Of a stretch of DNA of 64,000 bases, positions 55,661 to 63,853 are shown piece after piece. The position numbers and the translations under genes are program-made. Every line of letters begins with the position of its first letter. Position 1 is the stretch's first letter. Source of the stretch: an uncultured Campylobacteraceae bacterium (GTDB lineage: Bacteria; Campylobacterota; Campylobacteria; Campylobacterales; Arcobacteraceae); NCBI GenBank assembly GCA_937138295.1, contig CAKZOX010000155.1:58184-122183 (forward strand), read 5' to 3'. Below the pieces are notes generated by a model. That model was not told where the DNA came from and ran no database searches. It saw only the letters and a program-made list of their open reading frames with translations.

Positions 55661-56355
55661 AAATTTACCACCAAGTGGTTATTTACTTTTTGGATAGATT
55701 CATTATAGAATTTTTTCAGATTTTCATTATTAAAGAACTCATCATGTTCCCCAAAAAACTCTATAATACCATCGTTTATAAATAGCACTTTATATTTTAA
55801 AGCATATGCTAAATCAAGATTATGAGTAATTATAATCTTTTGATTTAAAAGATCAGAATTAAATATATCATAAACTTCTTTTAGTCTATTGATATCTAAA
55901 TTTGCTGTAAGTTCATCAAAAATTGTAATTTTCGCATCATGTATAATAGCACTTGCTAAAAGTAAAAGTTGTTTTTCACCTGAACTAAATGATTTACAAT
56001 ATTTATCTTCTAATTTTTTTATTCTAAGTAGTTTAGTGATTTTATTAATCTTATCATTGTCTACTTTACTTATAAATGATAATTCAAGAAATTCTCTAAG
56101 AGTTACATACTCATCAAAAATTTCAAGTTTTGGGGGAATATAATTGATTAACTTAGCTCTTAAAGCACTATCCATATTACAAATTTTTTCATTGTTTATT
56201 TCTACTTTATCATTTTCGATTAAATTAGATAATACCTTTGCTAAAGTAGATTTTCCAGCACCATTTTGTCCTAAAATGATGAGGTTTTCATTTTCTTTTA
56301 TAGAAAATGAAATCTCATGTAAAATCGAACTATTGTAATCTTTTATTTCTAACAT
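55657..56355 (-). CDS. btuD: BtuD-type ABC transporter ATP-binding protein
   Basis: ATPase of the corrinoid importer. Walker A ILGQNGAGKSTLAK near residue 32, signature SFSSGEKQLLLLASA near residue 120, Walker B AKITIFDELTANLD near residue 141 and the switch His in IIITHNLDLAYALK near residue 175. Length 232 is short but complete. Overlaps btuF by 26 bases and btuC by 4, so the transporter genes are tightly coupled. Confidence 0.9.
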   Translation of the reverse strand: MLEIKDYNSSILHEISFSIKENENLIILGQNGAGKSTLAKVLSNLIENDKVEINNEKICNMDSALRAKLINYIPPKLEIFDEYVTLREFLELSFISKVDNDKINKITKLLRIKKLEDKYCKSFSSGEKQLLLLASAIIHDAKITIFDELTANLDINRLKEVYDIFNSDLLNQKIIITHNLDLAYALKYKVLFINDGIIEFFGEHDEFFNNENLKKFYNESIQKVNNHLVVNL

Positions 56356-57163
56356 CTTCTAAAATCTTTCTAAAATCTTTCATAAAATAAATTACTCTGT
56401 GACTTGGTATTCCAGCATATTTTTTATCTACTGCGTAAATATTATTTTGTCTTGAAGCATTTACAGGTAACTCTTTCCAAGAGTTTTTTACTATTTCTAA
56501 TTCTTCTTTTTTACCTTCAAAAAATGGTGCTAACAAAACTATTATATCAGGATTCATTTTAATAATTTTTTCTACATTTACCACTGGTTGAGATTTTGAA
56601 TTAGATACATATGCATTTTTATTTCCACTAGCTTTTATCATATCTTCAAAATATAAATAATTTCCAGCAACATAAATTTGATTTCTCAAATGTTTTTTAG
56701 GACTTATTACAATTAATATTTTTTTATCTTCAACAATACCCTCTAGACTTTTCAATCCTTTATTAATATCATTTATGATTTTGCTTGCATTATCTTCTTT
56801 TTTAAAATACTCACCTAAATCAATGATAGTATTTTTGATATCATTCATAGTTTTAGTTTCATAAATTCTAGTATGAATACCTAAATTCTGTAAATTAGAA
56901 TTTAGTTTTTCATCATAATCTTGACCTACTACAACTGTAGGTTTTACACTAAGTATTTTCTCAATTGAAATAGAGGAATAACCCCCTATTTTCAATTTTT
57001 CTTTTGATTCTTCTGGATAATTACAAAACATAGTATTCGCAACAACCTCATCACCCATACCAATAGCAAATACTATTTCATTTACAGATGGTGCTAATGA
57101 TACTATTCTTTCATTTGCATATGAAAAAATAGTTAAAAGTGTTGCTAAAAATATTTTTTTCAT
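56330..57163 (-). CDS. btuF: BtuF-type periplasmic corrinoid-binding protein
   Basis: The periplasmic binding protein of the importer. Signal peptide MKKIFLATLLTIFSYA, then RIVSLAPSVNEIVFAIGMGDEVV at residue 19, given in part (LAPSVNEIVFAIG), GGYSSISIEKILSVKPTVVVG near residue 62 and NMNPDIIVLL-like KMNPDIIVLLAPF near residue 212. The N-terminal PSxxE motif is typical for BtuF/FhuD-type proteins. No lipobox Cys. It lies 1 base after btuB. Confidence 0.9.
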   Translation of the reverse strand: MKKIFLATLLTIFSYANERIVSLAPSVNEIVFAIGMGDEVVANTMFCNYPEESKEKLKIGGYSSISIEKILSVKPTVVVGQDYDEKLNSNLQNLGIHTRIYETKTMNDIKNTIIDLGEYFKKEDNASKIINDINKGLKSLEGIVEDKKILIVISPKKHLRNQIYVAGNYLYFEDMIKASGNKNAYVSNSKSQPVVNVEKIIKMNPDIIVLLAPFFEGKKEELEIVKNSWKELPVNASRQNNIYAVDKKYAGIPSHRVIYFMKDFRKILEDVRNKRLQ

Positions 57164-57164
57164 A

Positions 57165-58934
57165 TTAGAATGTAGCCTTTATACCTGCGTAAAATGCTCG
57201 TGGAGATGTTGCATAATTATTTACAGTCTGATAATATTTGTCAAATACATTATCAATTCTTAAATATGTAGATAGCTTACTATTAACTTTATAATTTATA
57301 ACAGAGTTCCAAACTGTATATTTTCCAGTTTGAGTTCCATCAGTATCTTTTCTATTACCTACGTATTCTCCATTAACATTGAAGTGAAAATCTTTTAATC
57401 CATAATAATCAAGAGCAATTTTTAAATCATCTTTAGCTCTTCTTACTAAGTCTTTACCTTCATTATCTTCTGCTGTTAATCTTGTATAACCAAGCGATAA
57501 TAATGTATTGAAAATTATATCTTTTTTATAAGAGATTTCATAACCCTTAAACTTTGATACTCCATCTAAGTTATCATATCCTGAACCATTCCAGTCAATT
57601 AAATCTTTTACTTTATTATTGAAGTATGTAAATTCAAAATCTGAATAACCAATTGAAATATCAAAAGACTTTGTAGTTTCAGGTTTTAAATTTGGATTTG
57701 CACCAAAAGCACCATACATTTGACCTAAAGTTGGTGTATTAAAAGCAGTACCGTAATTTGAACTTACATGTAATTTATCTGAAAAATTATGTTTAACACC
57801 TATTTTACCTGTAGTTTTATTATCAAAACTATCATGATTATCATACCTTAAAGATTGAGTAAAAACTGTTTTTCCAAAAGTATTACTGTTTGTTAAAAAA
57901 ACACCTTTGTTTTCATAATTATTAATCACTGCATCTTTTTGTTCAAATTTTTTAAAATCAGTACCTATTACTATAAAAGATGTATCATTTAAATAGTTTA
58001 AATTACTTTTAATTCCAATTTCATCTATCTTTCCATCATAAACACTTAAGAATGGTGGAAATTCTCTATGGAAATCTGACCTATTATAATAAATTTTTGT
58101 CTTAGCTAAATTATTGGAATTTTCATAACTAATATTAGAAAATTTATATTCTCCAAAAGAGTTATTAGTTAAAGAGTCTGAATTAAAGTTATCGAATTCA
58201 TTTTCATTTTTTGAAATAGAATGACTAAACTTAATCTTGTTATTCTCATCAATATTAAAACCTACATTAAAACCATAATTTTCATTTTCATAACCATCAT
58301 CTTCAAATGAATCAATATCTATACCTCTAGTTGCATACGCTGAAAAACCATCTGTATCTAGTTTATTATAGAATCCTTTTATATAAAAATCTTCATTAGA
58401 ATAAGAGGTATTTAAAGCATATTTTTTTGTATTAAAGCTTCCATATTCTAAATTTATATTTGATTTCAAACCATTATCTACTTTTGAAGTAATAATATTA
58501 ATTACACCCGCTGATGCATCTGCACCCCAAATCCCAGATTGTGCACCTTTTATTACTTCAATTCTTTCTACATTATTAATTAAAATATTTTCAAATGGTG
58601 CTCCAGATGTACTTGTAAAATCATTGTATCTTACACCATCAATTAAAACAAGGACCCTTTTTGAGTCAAAACCTCTAATTCTAACTGAAGATGCTTTACC
58701 ATGTCCACCATTACTAGTAAAAGAAATTCCAGGTAAAGTATTTAAAGCCTCAGTAATTGAACTATAATGTCTCTCTTCTATATCCTCTTTAGTAATAACC
58801 TCAACATTTGAAGTAACATCTTTGATTGATTGTTCTGATTTAGTGGCACTTGTAACATAAAGTTCGTTTGAAAGTAGATTTGTTGCTAATAGACAGCTTG
58901 CAACTAAGCTTAGAGTTAATTTTTTATTTTGCAT
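57165..58934 (-). CDS. btuB: BtuB-type TonB-dependent outer-membrane receptor
   Basis: A 589-residue TonB-dependent transporter for corrinoids. Signal peptide to about residue 22 (LVASCLLATNLLSNE), then a plug domain (SNVEVITKEDIEERHY, ITEALNTLPGISF, VRIRGFDSKRVLVLIDGVRYND, VERIEVIKGAQSGIWGADAS in short segments), and a barrel ending RAFYAGIKATF with terminal Phe. The size and the GAQSxxWGADAxxGVINI plug pattern fit BtuB. First large gene of the operon. Specificity rests mainly on the neighbours. Confidence 0.9.
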   Translation of the reverse strand: MQNKKLTLSLVASCLLATNLLSNELYVTSATKSEQSIKDVTSNVEVITKEDIEERHYSSITEALNTLPGISFTSNGGHGKASSVRIRGFDSKRVLVLIDGVRYNDFTSTSGAPFENILINNVERIEVIKGAQSGIWGADASAGVINIITSKVDNGLKSNINLEYGSFNTKKYALNTSYSNEDFYIKGFYNKLDTDGFSAYATRGIDIDSFEDDGYENENYGFNVGFNIDENNKIKFSHSISKNENEFDNFNSDSLTNNSFGEYKFSNISYENSNNLAKTKIYYNRSDFHREFPPFLSVYDGKIDEIGIKSNLNYLNDTSFIVIGTDFKKFEQKDAVINNYENKGVFLTNSNTFGKTVFTQSLRYDNHDSFDNKTTGKIGVKHNFSDKLHVSSNYGTAFNTPTLGQMYGAFGANPNLKPETTKSFDISIGYSDFEFTYFNNKVKDLIDWNGSGYDNLDGVSKFKGYEISYKKDIIFNTLLSLGYTRLTAEDNEGKDLVRRAKDDLKIALDYYGLKDFHFNVNGEYVGNRKDTDGTQTGKYTVWNSVINYKVNSKLSTYLRIDNVFDKYYQTVNNYATSPRAFYAGIKATF

Positions 58935-58959
58935 TCTTTATTTTTTTCCTAATTTATAT

Positions 58960-59145
58960 TTATTTTTTATTTATTGAATATTGATTTTTTGGCACTAGTA
59001 TAATTTTTAATAGTGATTTGCTGATTTTTGGTATATTTTTTTCAATAATCGAATGTATTGAACTATATGTAGATAGAATTTGCTTATCAACTGTAGCAGC
59101 TAAGATACCAAATAATGTAAAGTATTTTTTATTTTTACTAATCAT
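58960..59145 (-). CDS. Small protein upstream of btuB (61 aa), strong ribosome site
   Basis: ATG at 59145 follows AAAGGAGGG by 7 bases, one of the strongest ribosome sites in the window. The product is basic and helical (KNKKYFTLFGILAATVDKQI at the start, KSLLKIILVPKNQYSINKK at the end), with a moderately hydrophobic segment near residues 8-18. It ends 25 bases before btuB. It could be a regulatory leader or a small envelope protein. I recognise no family. The surrounding sequence is too AT-rich and short for a normal cobalamin riboswitch. Confidence 0.55.
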   Translation of the reverse strand: MISKNKKYFTLFGILAATVDKQILSTYSSIHSIIEKNIPKISKSLLKIILVPKNQYSINKK

Positions 59146-59202
59146 TAAAATTCCCTCCTTTTTTAAAATTAAATAAGTTTGGGAATTATAATGAAAAAAA
59201 GA

Positions 59203-59913
59203 TTAAATATGACAACTAAGAATTGATTTTGTAGGGTCTGTTAAGTATTCGTAACCTAAGTAAGCAATATACACACCAAATATGATGACTAAATATGAAG
59301 CAACTTTTACAAATATATCTCTAAAATTTGATTGCTTAAATAAACCAACAAAAAAACCTAAAGAAAACATAGCAGGTATTGTACTTAATCCAAATATCAT
59401 CATTACAAACGCACCCCAAAATGGACTACCTGTACTTGCAGCAGTTACAGCAAATACATAAACAAAACCACAAGGAAGTAAACCATTTAGCATTCCTAGT
59501 AGATAAAAACTAAAAAATGAGTTAGATGATAATAGTGATTTAAATGTCTTTTGATACAAAGGTGATTTTGAACAACTATGTTCAATAGAAGTTAAAAATT
59601 TAATTTTACCCATAAGTGATAAACCTATAAGCATCATCATAACTCCAGTTGTAAGAAGTAATATACCACTTGTCATATTATCAAAGGATACAACTCCACC
59701 TACAAATCCAAATATAGCACCTAAAAGCATATAAGTTGTAGTTCTACCTAATGAATATAAAAGATGAGAGATAGCTTGAGTTTGTTTTGTCCACGATGAT
59801 TTTATTTTTGTAGAAGAATAAGCTACTACAATTCCTCCACACATACCAACACAATGTCCAAATGAACCTAAAAATGCGATAGTTATAATTGATATAATAC
59901 TAAAAGTTTCCAT
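59203..59913 (-). CDS. TauE/SafE (UreH-like) membrane protein
   Basis: A 236-residue protein with six helices, of the sulfite exporter TauE/SafE or DsbD-like family. Near the N-terminus it has FGHCVGMCGGIVVAYS, a CxxxC motif in helix 1, and near residue 145 LLPCGFVYVFAVTAAS, the second conserved Cys-Gly. These features occur in proteins linked to copper handling and cytochrome oxidase assembly in Campylobacterota. The NosL-like gene ends 8 bases upstream, so they form a unit. Role in copper supply is inference. Confidence 0.82.
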   Translation of the reverse strand: METFSIISIITIAFLGSFGHCVGMCGGIVVAYSSTKIKSSWTKQTQAISHLLYSLGRTTTYMLLGAIFGFVGGVVSFDNMTSGILLLTTGVMMMLIGLSLMGKIKFLTSIEHSCSKSPLYQKTFKSLLSSNSFFSFYLLGMLNGLLPCGFVYVFAVTAASTGSPFWGAFVMMIFGLSTIPAMFSLGFFVGLFKQSNFRDIFVKVASYLVIIFGVYIAYLGYEYLTDPTKSILSCHI

Positions 59914-59921
59914 ACTATTAT

Positions 59922-60425
59922 CTACTTTCCTAAAAGTTCTTGTCTAACATATGGATTAATTAAATGTTCATCTCTAAGCATTTTTAAAATTACTTCATCG
60001 AATTTTATCATTCCATCTTGTTTTTTTTCATAAGCACCAAAACCATAACCCATAGGAGTTGTTTGTACTCTATTAAACCACGCTTTTCTTCCATCTATAT
60101 ATTTTTTTGTATCATGTGTATAAACCCATATAGTTGCTTTTTCTTTAAAATCAGTTTTTTCATACCAGTTAACCAAACAACCAATATCATCAAAAAACCA
60201 AGTTCTACCATCTGGTGCTACAGCTTGTGCTGAGTTTTCAACAGTTGTTATGGTCATTGCACATTGAGTATCTTGAAAATTATTTAATTTTATATCAACA
60301 GGTCCATGAGTATGATTGTCTTTATATATTGTAACCATCTGTTTTTTTTCAGCCATTGACACAAAAATTATCGTGATTACTACTATTATTAGAATAAATA
60401 TTATAAAAGGTATTAGTTTTTTCAT
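59922..60425 (-). CDS. NosL-like membrane-anchored protein
   Basis: A 167-residue protein with a single N-terminal membrane anchor (FIIFILIIVVITIIFVSMA, residues 7-25) and a periplasmic part. It has NosL-type features: CAMTITTVENSAQAVAPDG near residue 56, TWFFDDIGCLVNWYE near residue 75, TIWVYTHDTKKYIDGRKAW near residue 98 and PMGYGFGAYE near residue 123. NosL proteins bind Cu(I) for nitrous oxide reductase maturation, but no nos genes are in the window and the usual lipobox Cys is replaced by a membrane anchor. Together with the TauE/SafE gene it may deliver copper to an oxidase. Confidence 0.75.
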   Translation of the reverse strand: MKKLIPFIIFILIIVVITIIFVSMAEKKQMVTIYKDNHTHGPVDIKLNNFQDTQCAMTITTVENSAQAVAPDGRTWFFDDIGCLVNWYEKTDFKEKATIWVYTHDTKKYIDGRKAWFNRVQTTPMGYGFGAYEKKQDGMIKFDEVILKMLRDEHLINPYVRQELLGK

Positions 60426-60462
60426 TTTAGCTCCAAGTATGGAATTATAGTTAAAATGTCCT

Positions 60463-60497
60463 AAAAGAAAAAAAGCTCCACTTTTATAAAGTGAAGC
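60463..60497 (-). terminator. Intrinsic terminator after the 2-hydroxyacid dehydrogenase gene
   Basis: On the minus strand a 10-bp stem (GCTTCACTTT with AAAGTGGAGC, one G-U pair, TATA loop) is followed by TTTTTTTCTTTT. It lies 79 bases after the stop of the dehydrogenase gene and before the NosL-like gene, separating the two transcripts. Confidence 0.85.
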
Positions 60498-60575
60498 TTA
60501 TCTTTTGACTGACTTGTGAATAGGAATAATTAGTATTTGTAGTTTGGAGAATAAACTTCCTATATGTTTGAAATT

Positions 60576-61526
60576 TTAATATTCATTTGTTAATTTAATG
60601 TTAATTAGATTTTCAAACGCAGTTTTAAAATATAATTCATAGTTTTCTTTTTCTACAAAACCTATGTGAGGAGTTGCTAAGACGTTATCTAATTTTAATA
60701 ATGGTTCATCATCAATATCAGCAGGTTCTGTATCAAAAACATCAATTGCAGCTTTTTTTGTTTTGTTTTGACTTAATACTTCAAATAAAGCATCTTTTTG
60801 TATTAAAGCACTTCTACTAGTATTTATTAAAATAGAATTATCTTTCATAAGAAGTAAATCATTTTTTGAAACACACTCTTTTGTATTCTCATTTAATTTC
60901 AAATGTAAAGTAATAATATCACTATTACTAAAAAATTCTTCCTTGGAATTTGTAGCATTAAAACCATCATTTATTGCATTTTTAATTGAGTTTTCACTAC
61001 CATAAATAGTAACATTCATATCAAAAGCTTTTGCATATTTAGCTACTTTTTTCCCTATATTTCCATATCCCCATATTCCAAGGTTTTTGTTGTATAAAGA
61101 TTCTCCTAATCCTAAAAATGAACTACTTTGCCAGATATTTTTTTTAAGATTTGATTCATACAGATTTATATTTCTTGAGGAATTTAAAATTAATGCAAAA
61201 GTTAGTTCAGCAGTTGAAATAGGAGAACCTTTTCCATCTACAACTTTAATATTATATTTTTCACAAGCTTTCATATCTATATGAGAGCCAACTTTTCCTG
61301 TTTGACTTATAACTTTTAAATTAGGAAGTTTTTTTAATAACTCTTCATTTATTATTGTTCTTTCTCTAATTAACACAATTGCATCAAAATCAATAATTGC
61401 TTTTACTAAATCTTCATTAGTCTTAAGTGAACTATTGAATATTTTTACATCATATGATTTGATTAATTTAAATGCTTCTAAATCTTTTACCACATTTTGA
61501 TAGTCATCAAGTACAGCTATTTTCAT
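60576..61526 (-). CDS. D-2-hydroxyacid dehydrogenase family protein
   Basis: An NAD-dependent dehydrogenase of the D-2-hydroxyacid family. NAD-binding motif GIWGYGNIGKKVAKYA near residue 150, catalytic Arg in LINTSRSALIQ near residue 232, Glu in VFDTEPADID near residue 260 and His in TPHIGFVEKENYELY near residue 282. Length 316 is typical. The N-terminus KIAVLDDYQNVV resembles members of the phosphoglycerate dehydrogenase-like branch. Substrate unknown. Single gene with its own terminator. Confidence 0.92.
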   Translation of the reverse strand: MKIAVLDDYQNVVKDLEAFKLIKSYDVKIFNSSLKTNEDLVKAIIDFDAIVLIRERTIINEELLKKLPNLKVISQTGKVGSHIDMKACEKYNIKVVDGKGSPISTAELTFALILNSSRNINLYESNLKKNIWQSSSFLGLGESLYNKNLGIWGYGNIGKKVAKYAKAFDMNVTIYGSENSIKNAINDGFNATNSKEEFFSNSDIITLHLKLNENTKECVSKNDLLLMKDNSILINTSRSALIQKDALFEVLSQNKTKKAAIDVFDTEPADIDDEPLLKLDNVLATPHIGFVEKENYELYFKTAFENLINIKLTNEY

Positions 61527-61631
61527 ACTCTTCCTTTAATATGTCAAATATTTAAAAATATTCTATCAAAAAATTTTGATTTTATCTTCAATTGAATATA
61601 ATGTATTTTCAATAATAAAGGATATATTTTT

Positions 61632-62258
61632 ATGAGATTAATAATGTTTGATATGGATGGTACACTTATAAATAGTGGTTTTGCTATCTCTAATACTATA
61701 AATTATGTAAGAGAAAATCTAGGCTTAAAAAGACTAGAAAAAGATTATATTCTACAAAAAGTAAATGACCCTACAATTAATTCCGCTGAATTTTTTTATG
61801 GGACTAAGGAATTTACTCCAATTCAAACAAAACTTTTTGAAGAATATTATGATGAGCATTGCTTAACAGATTTAGTTGTATATGATGGAGTTAATAGTTT
61901 ACTTGATAAATTAAAGGATGATTTTATATTAACAATCACTACAAATGCTAATTCTGATTATGCAGATAAAATGCTTGAACATGTTGGTTTAAGAAAATAC
62001 TTCAAAACTATCTATGGTTATGATAGTGTTAAAAATCCTAAACCACACCCTGAAATGGTTCATAAAACTTTAAATAAACATGATATTTTAGCTAATAATG
62101 CCCAATTAATTGGGGATTCACACAAAGATATAATGGCAGCTACGAAAGCTGGAGTTGATTCTGTTTTAGTAAACTGGGGATTCTCAGATCATGATGAAGG
62201 AGCAATTCATACAGTTAACCAACTTGAAGATGAGATAAGTAAAAAGTTTCTGTTATGA
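61632..62258 (+). CDS. HAD-family hydrolase
   Basis: A 208-residue phosphatase of HAD subfamily I with cap domain. Motif I is MFDMDGTLINSG at residue 5 with the nucleophile Asp, motif II TITTNAN near residue 100, motif III Lys in VKNPKPHPEM near residue 138 and motif IV LIGDSHKDIMAA near residue 162. It resembles phosphoglycolate phosphatase-like proteins, but the substrate cannot be assigned. Its stop overlaps the next short gene by 4 bases. Confidence 0.92.
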   Translation: MRLIMFDMDGTLINSGFAISNTINYVRENLGLKRLEKDYILQKVNDPTINSAEFFYGTKEFTPIQTKLFEEYYDEHCLTDLVVYDGVNSLLDKLKDDFILTITTNANSDYADKMLEHVGLRKYFKTIYGYDSVKNPKPHPEMVHKTLNKHDILANNAQLIGDSHKDIMAATKAGVDSVLVNWGFSDHDEGAIHTVNQLEDEISKKFLL

Positions 62259-62425
62259 TTAAATTTATTAAAAACATTTTTAAAAAAGAGGAGACATTTC
62301 CTTGTATTGTTTTTGATGGTGAGAAAATGAAATATCTTGACTTAACTCAAAAAGAGTTTGACAAGATTAATAGTGATGAAAAAAACTATAAAGGGTGGAC
62401 AGCATATAAAAGAGATGAGTGTTAA
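62255..62425 (+). CDS. Small hypothetical protein (56 aa) coupled to the HAD gene
   Basis: ATG at 62255 shares ATGA with the stop of the HAD gene, a common sign of translational coupling. The product begins MIKFIKNIFKKEETFPC, continues with FDGEKMKYLDLTQKEFDKI and ends KGWTAYKRDEC. It has two Cys, an acidic centre and no membrane helix. Family not recognised. The stop is 3 bases from the stop of the convergent pseudouridine synthase gene, with an AAATTTTAAAATTT palindrome between. Confidence 0.6.
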   Translation: MIKFIKNIFKKEETFPCIVFDGEKMKYLDLTQKEFDKINSDEKNYKGWTAYKRDEC

Positions 62426-62428
62426 ATT

Positions 62429-63121
62429 TTAAAATTTAATCTCATCTTTTTTGATGAATTTATATTCACCCTCTTCTAAGTCTTCTACACTAAGTCCTGC
62501 AAAACTTAATCTATGAAGTTTTTCTACTTTATTTCCAAGTGCTGCGAACATTCTTTTTACTTGATGATACTTACCTTCAAATATTTCTAAATGAACTTTT
62601 TTATCATCTATGATAGTCAATTTTGCTGGTAGACAAGGTTTATCTTCATTTCTAAGAATTAATTCCCCACTTGCAAAGATATCAGCTTCATCACCTTTTA
62701 AAGGATCAGCTAAAGTAACTTCATATATTTTTGAAATATTACTTCTTGGACTTGTTAATTTATGATTTAATTCTCCATCATCACTTATTAAAATAGCTCC
62801 TGTAGTATCAGCATCTAATCTTCCTATTGTAGATATTTTAGGATTTCTATTAATCCATCTATGTGGAAGAAGATTGTAAATTAATGCTCCATCATCTTTA
62901 TGTGAACATATAGTTCTATCTGGTTTATTCATAAGTATTAAAATACTTTTAGGATCTAAGGGTTCGTTGTTTAATAACATATCTTCGTGTTTTGCTTTTA
63001 AAGAAGGATTGATTATTCTTTCATTATTTACTGTTAGTTCATTATATTTTAAAAACCTTCTAGCATCTTTTCTAGTTGCATATCCTAGTTTTGAAAGCCA
63101 TGCATCAATTCTTTTTTCCAT
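62429..63121 (-). CDS. rsuA: RsuA/RluB-family pseudouridine synthase
   Basis: An rRNA pseudouridine synthase with an N-terminal S4 RNA-binding domain (RIDAWLSKLGYATRKDARRF) and a catalytic domain with GRLDADTTGAILISDDGEL near residue 100 carrying the catalytic Asp, then SKIYEVTL and YHQVKRMFAALGN near the end. The closest type is RsuA (16S position 516), but RluB/RluF are possible. ATG at 63121 follows AAAGGG by 5 bases and is preferred over the GTG two codons earlier. Length about 230 is typical. Confidence 0.88.
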   Translation of the reverse strand: MEKRIDAWLSKLGYATRKDARRFLKYNELTVNNERIINPSLKAKHEDMLLNNEPLDPKSILILMNKPDRTICSHKDDGALIYNLLPHRWINRNPKISTIGRLDADTTGAILISDDGELNHKLTSPRSNISKIYEVTLADPLKGDEADIFASGELILRNEDKPCLPAKLTIIDDKKVHLEIFEGKYHQVKRMFAALGNKVEKLHRLSFAGLSVEDLEEGEYKFIKKDEIKF

Positions 63122-63187
63122 AAACACCCTTTAAATTAAAAAAGTGATAATATCATTTTTTTAGTTAAGTTTGGATATTTTTCATTT

Positions 63188-63853
63188 ATGGAATTAATAG
63201 ATGAAGAACATAAAATATATTTACTAGATTTTAATAATTTTAACTTTCCCTCACTAAGTATGATGGAAGATGACTTAGTAGCTATTGGTGGAGATTTTCA
63301 TCCACAAAGACTTATAAATGCTTATGAAAGTGGAATTTTTCCATGGTTTATTGATGACTATAATCATATTCATTGGTACAGTCCTGCTAAAAGAATGGTT
63401 TTAAAACCAAATGAAATGAAAATATCCAAAAGTTTAAAAAAATCAATTAAAAATAAAGGCTTTGAAATAAAATCAAATACTAATTTTGAAGCTGTGATAA
63501 AATCTTGTGCAAACATTAAAAGAAAACATGAAGATGAAACATGGATTGATGAAAACTTTATACAAGCTTATTCTTACTTGCATGAATTAGGATATGCACA
63601 AAGTATAGAATGCTATTTAAATGGAGAACTTGTAGGTGGGCTTTATGGAATACTTGTAAATGATGATATTTTTTGTGGAGAAAGTATGTTTGCAAAAGTA
63701 AGTGATGCTTCAAAAGTATGTTTTTATCATCTTTGTAAATGGTGTGAAGACAATAATATTAAACTCATAGACTGTCAAGTTTATAATGAACACTTAGCAA
63801 GTCTTGGAGCTTATGAAATAAGTAGAGAAGAGTATTTTAATTATTTAAAATAA
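63188..63853 (+). CDS. aat: Aat, leucyl/phenylalanyl-tRNA-protein transferase
   Basis: Aat adds Leu or Phe to N-terminal Arg or Lys of proteins, marking them for ClpAP by the N-end rule. Diagnostic segments are LVAIGGDFHPQRLINAYESG near residue 31, FPWF at 51, WYSPAKRMVL near 62, LVGGLYGILVNDDIFCGESM near 145 and HLASLGAYEISREEY near the end. Length 221 is typical. It is convergent with rlmF, overlapping 13 bases. Confidence 0.96.
   Translation: MELIDEEHKIYLLDFNNFNFPSLSMMEDDLVAIGGDFHPQRLINAYESGIFPWFIDDYNHIHWYSPAKRMVLKPNEMKISKSLKKSIKNKGFEIKSNTNFEAVIKSCANIKRKHEDETWIDENFIQAYSYLHELGYAQSIECYLNGELVGGLYGILVNDDIFCGESMFAKVSDASKVCFYHLCKWCEDNNIKLIDCQVYNEHLASLGAYEISREEYFNYLK

Noticed and set aside
58935..59202. 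Cobalamin riboswitch before btuB
   Set aside because: I searched the region on the minus strand for a B12-box-like and GC-rich helical core and saw neither; the region contains a small frame with a strong ribosome site instead.
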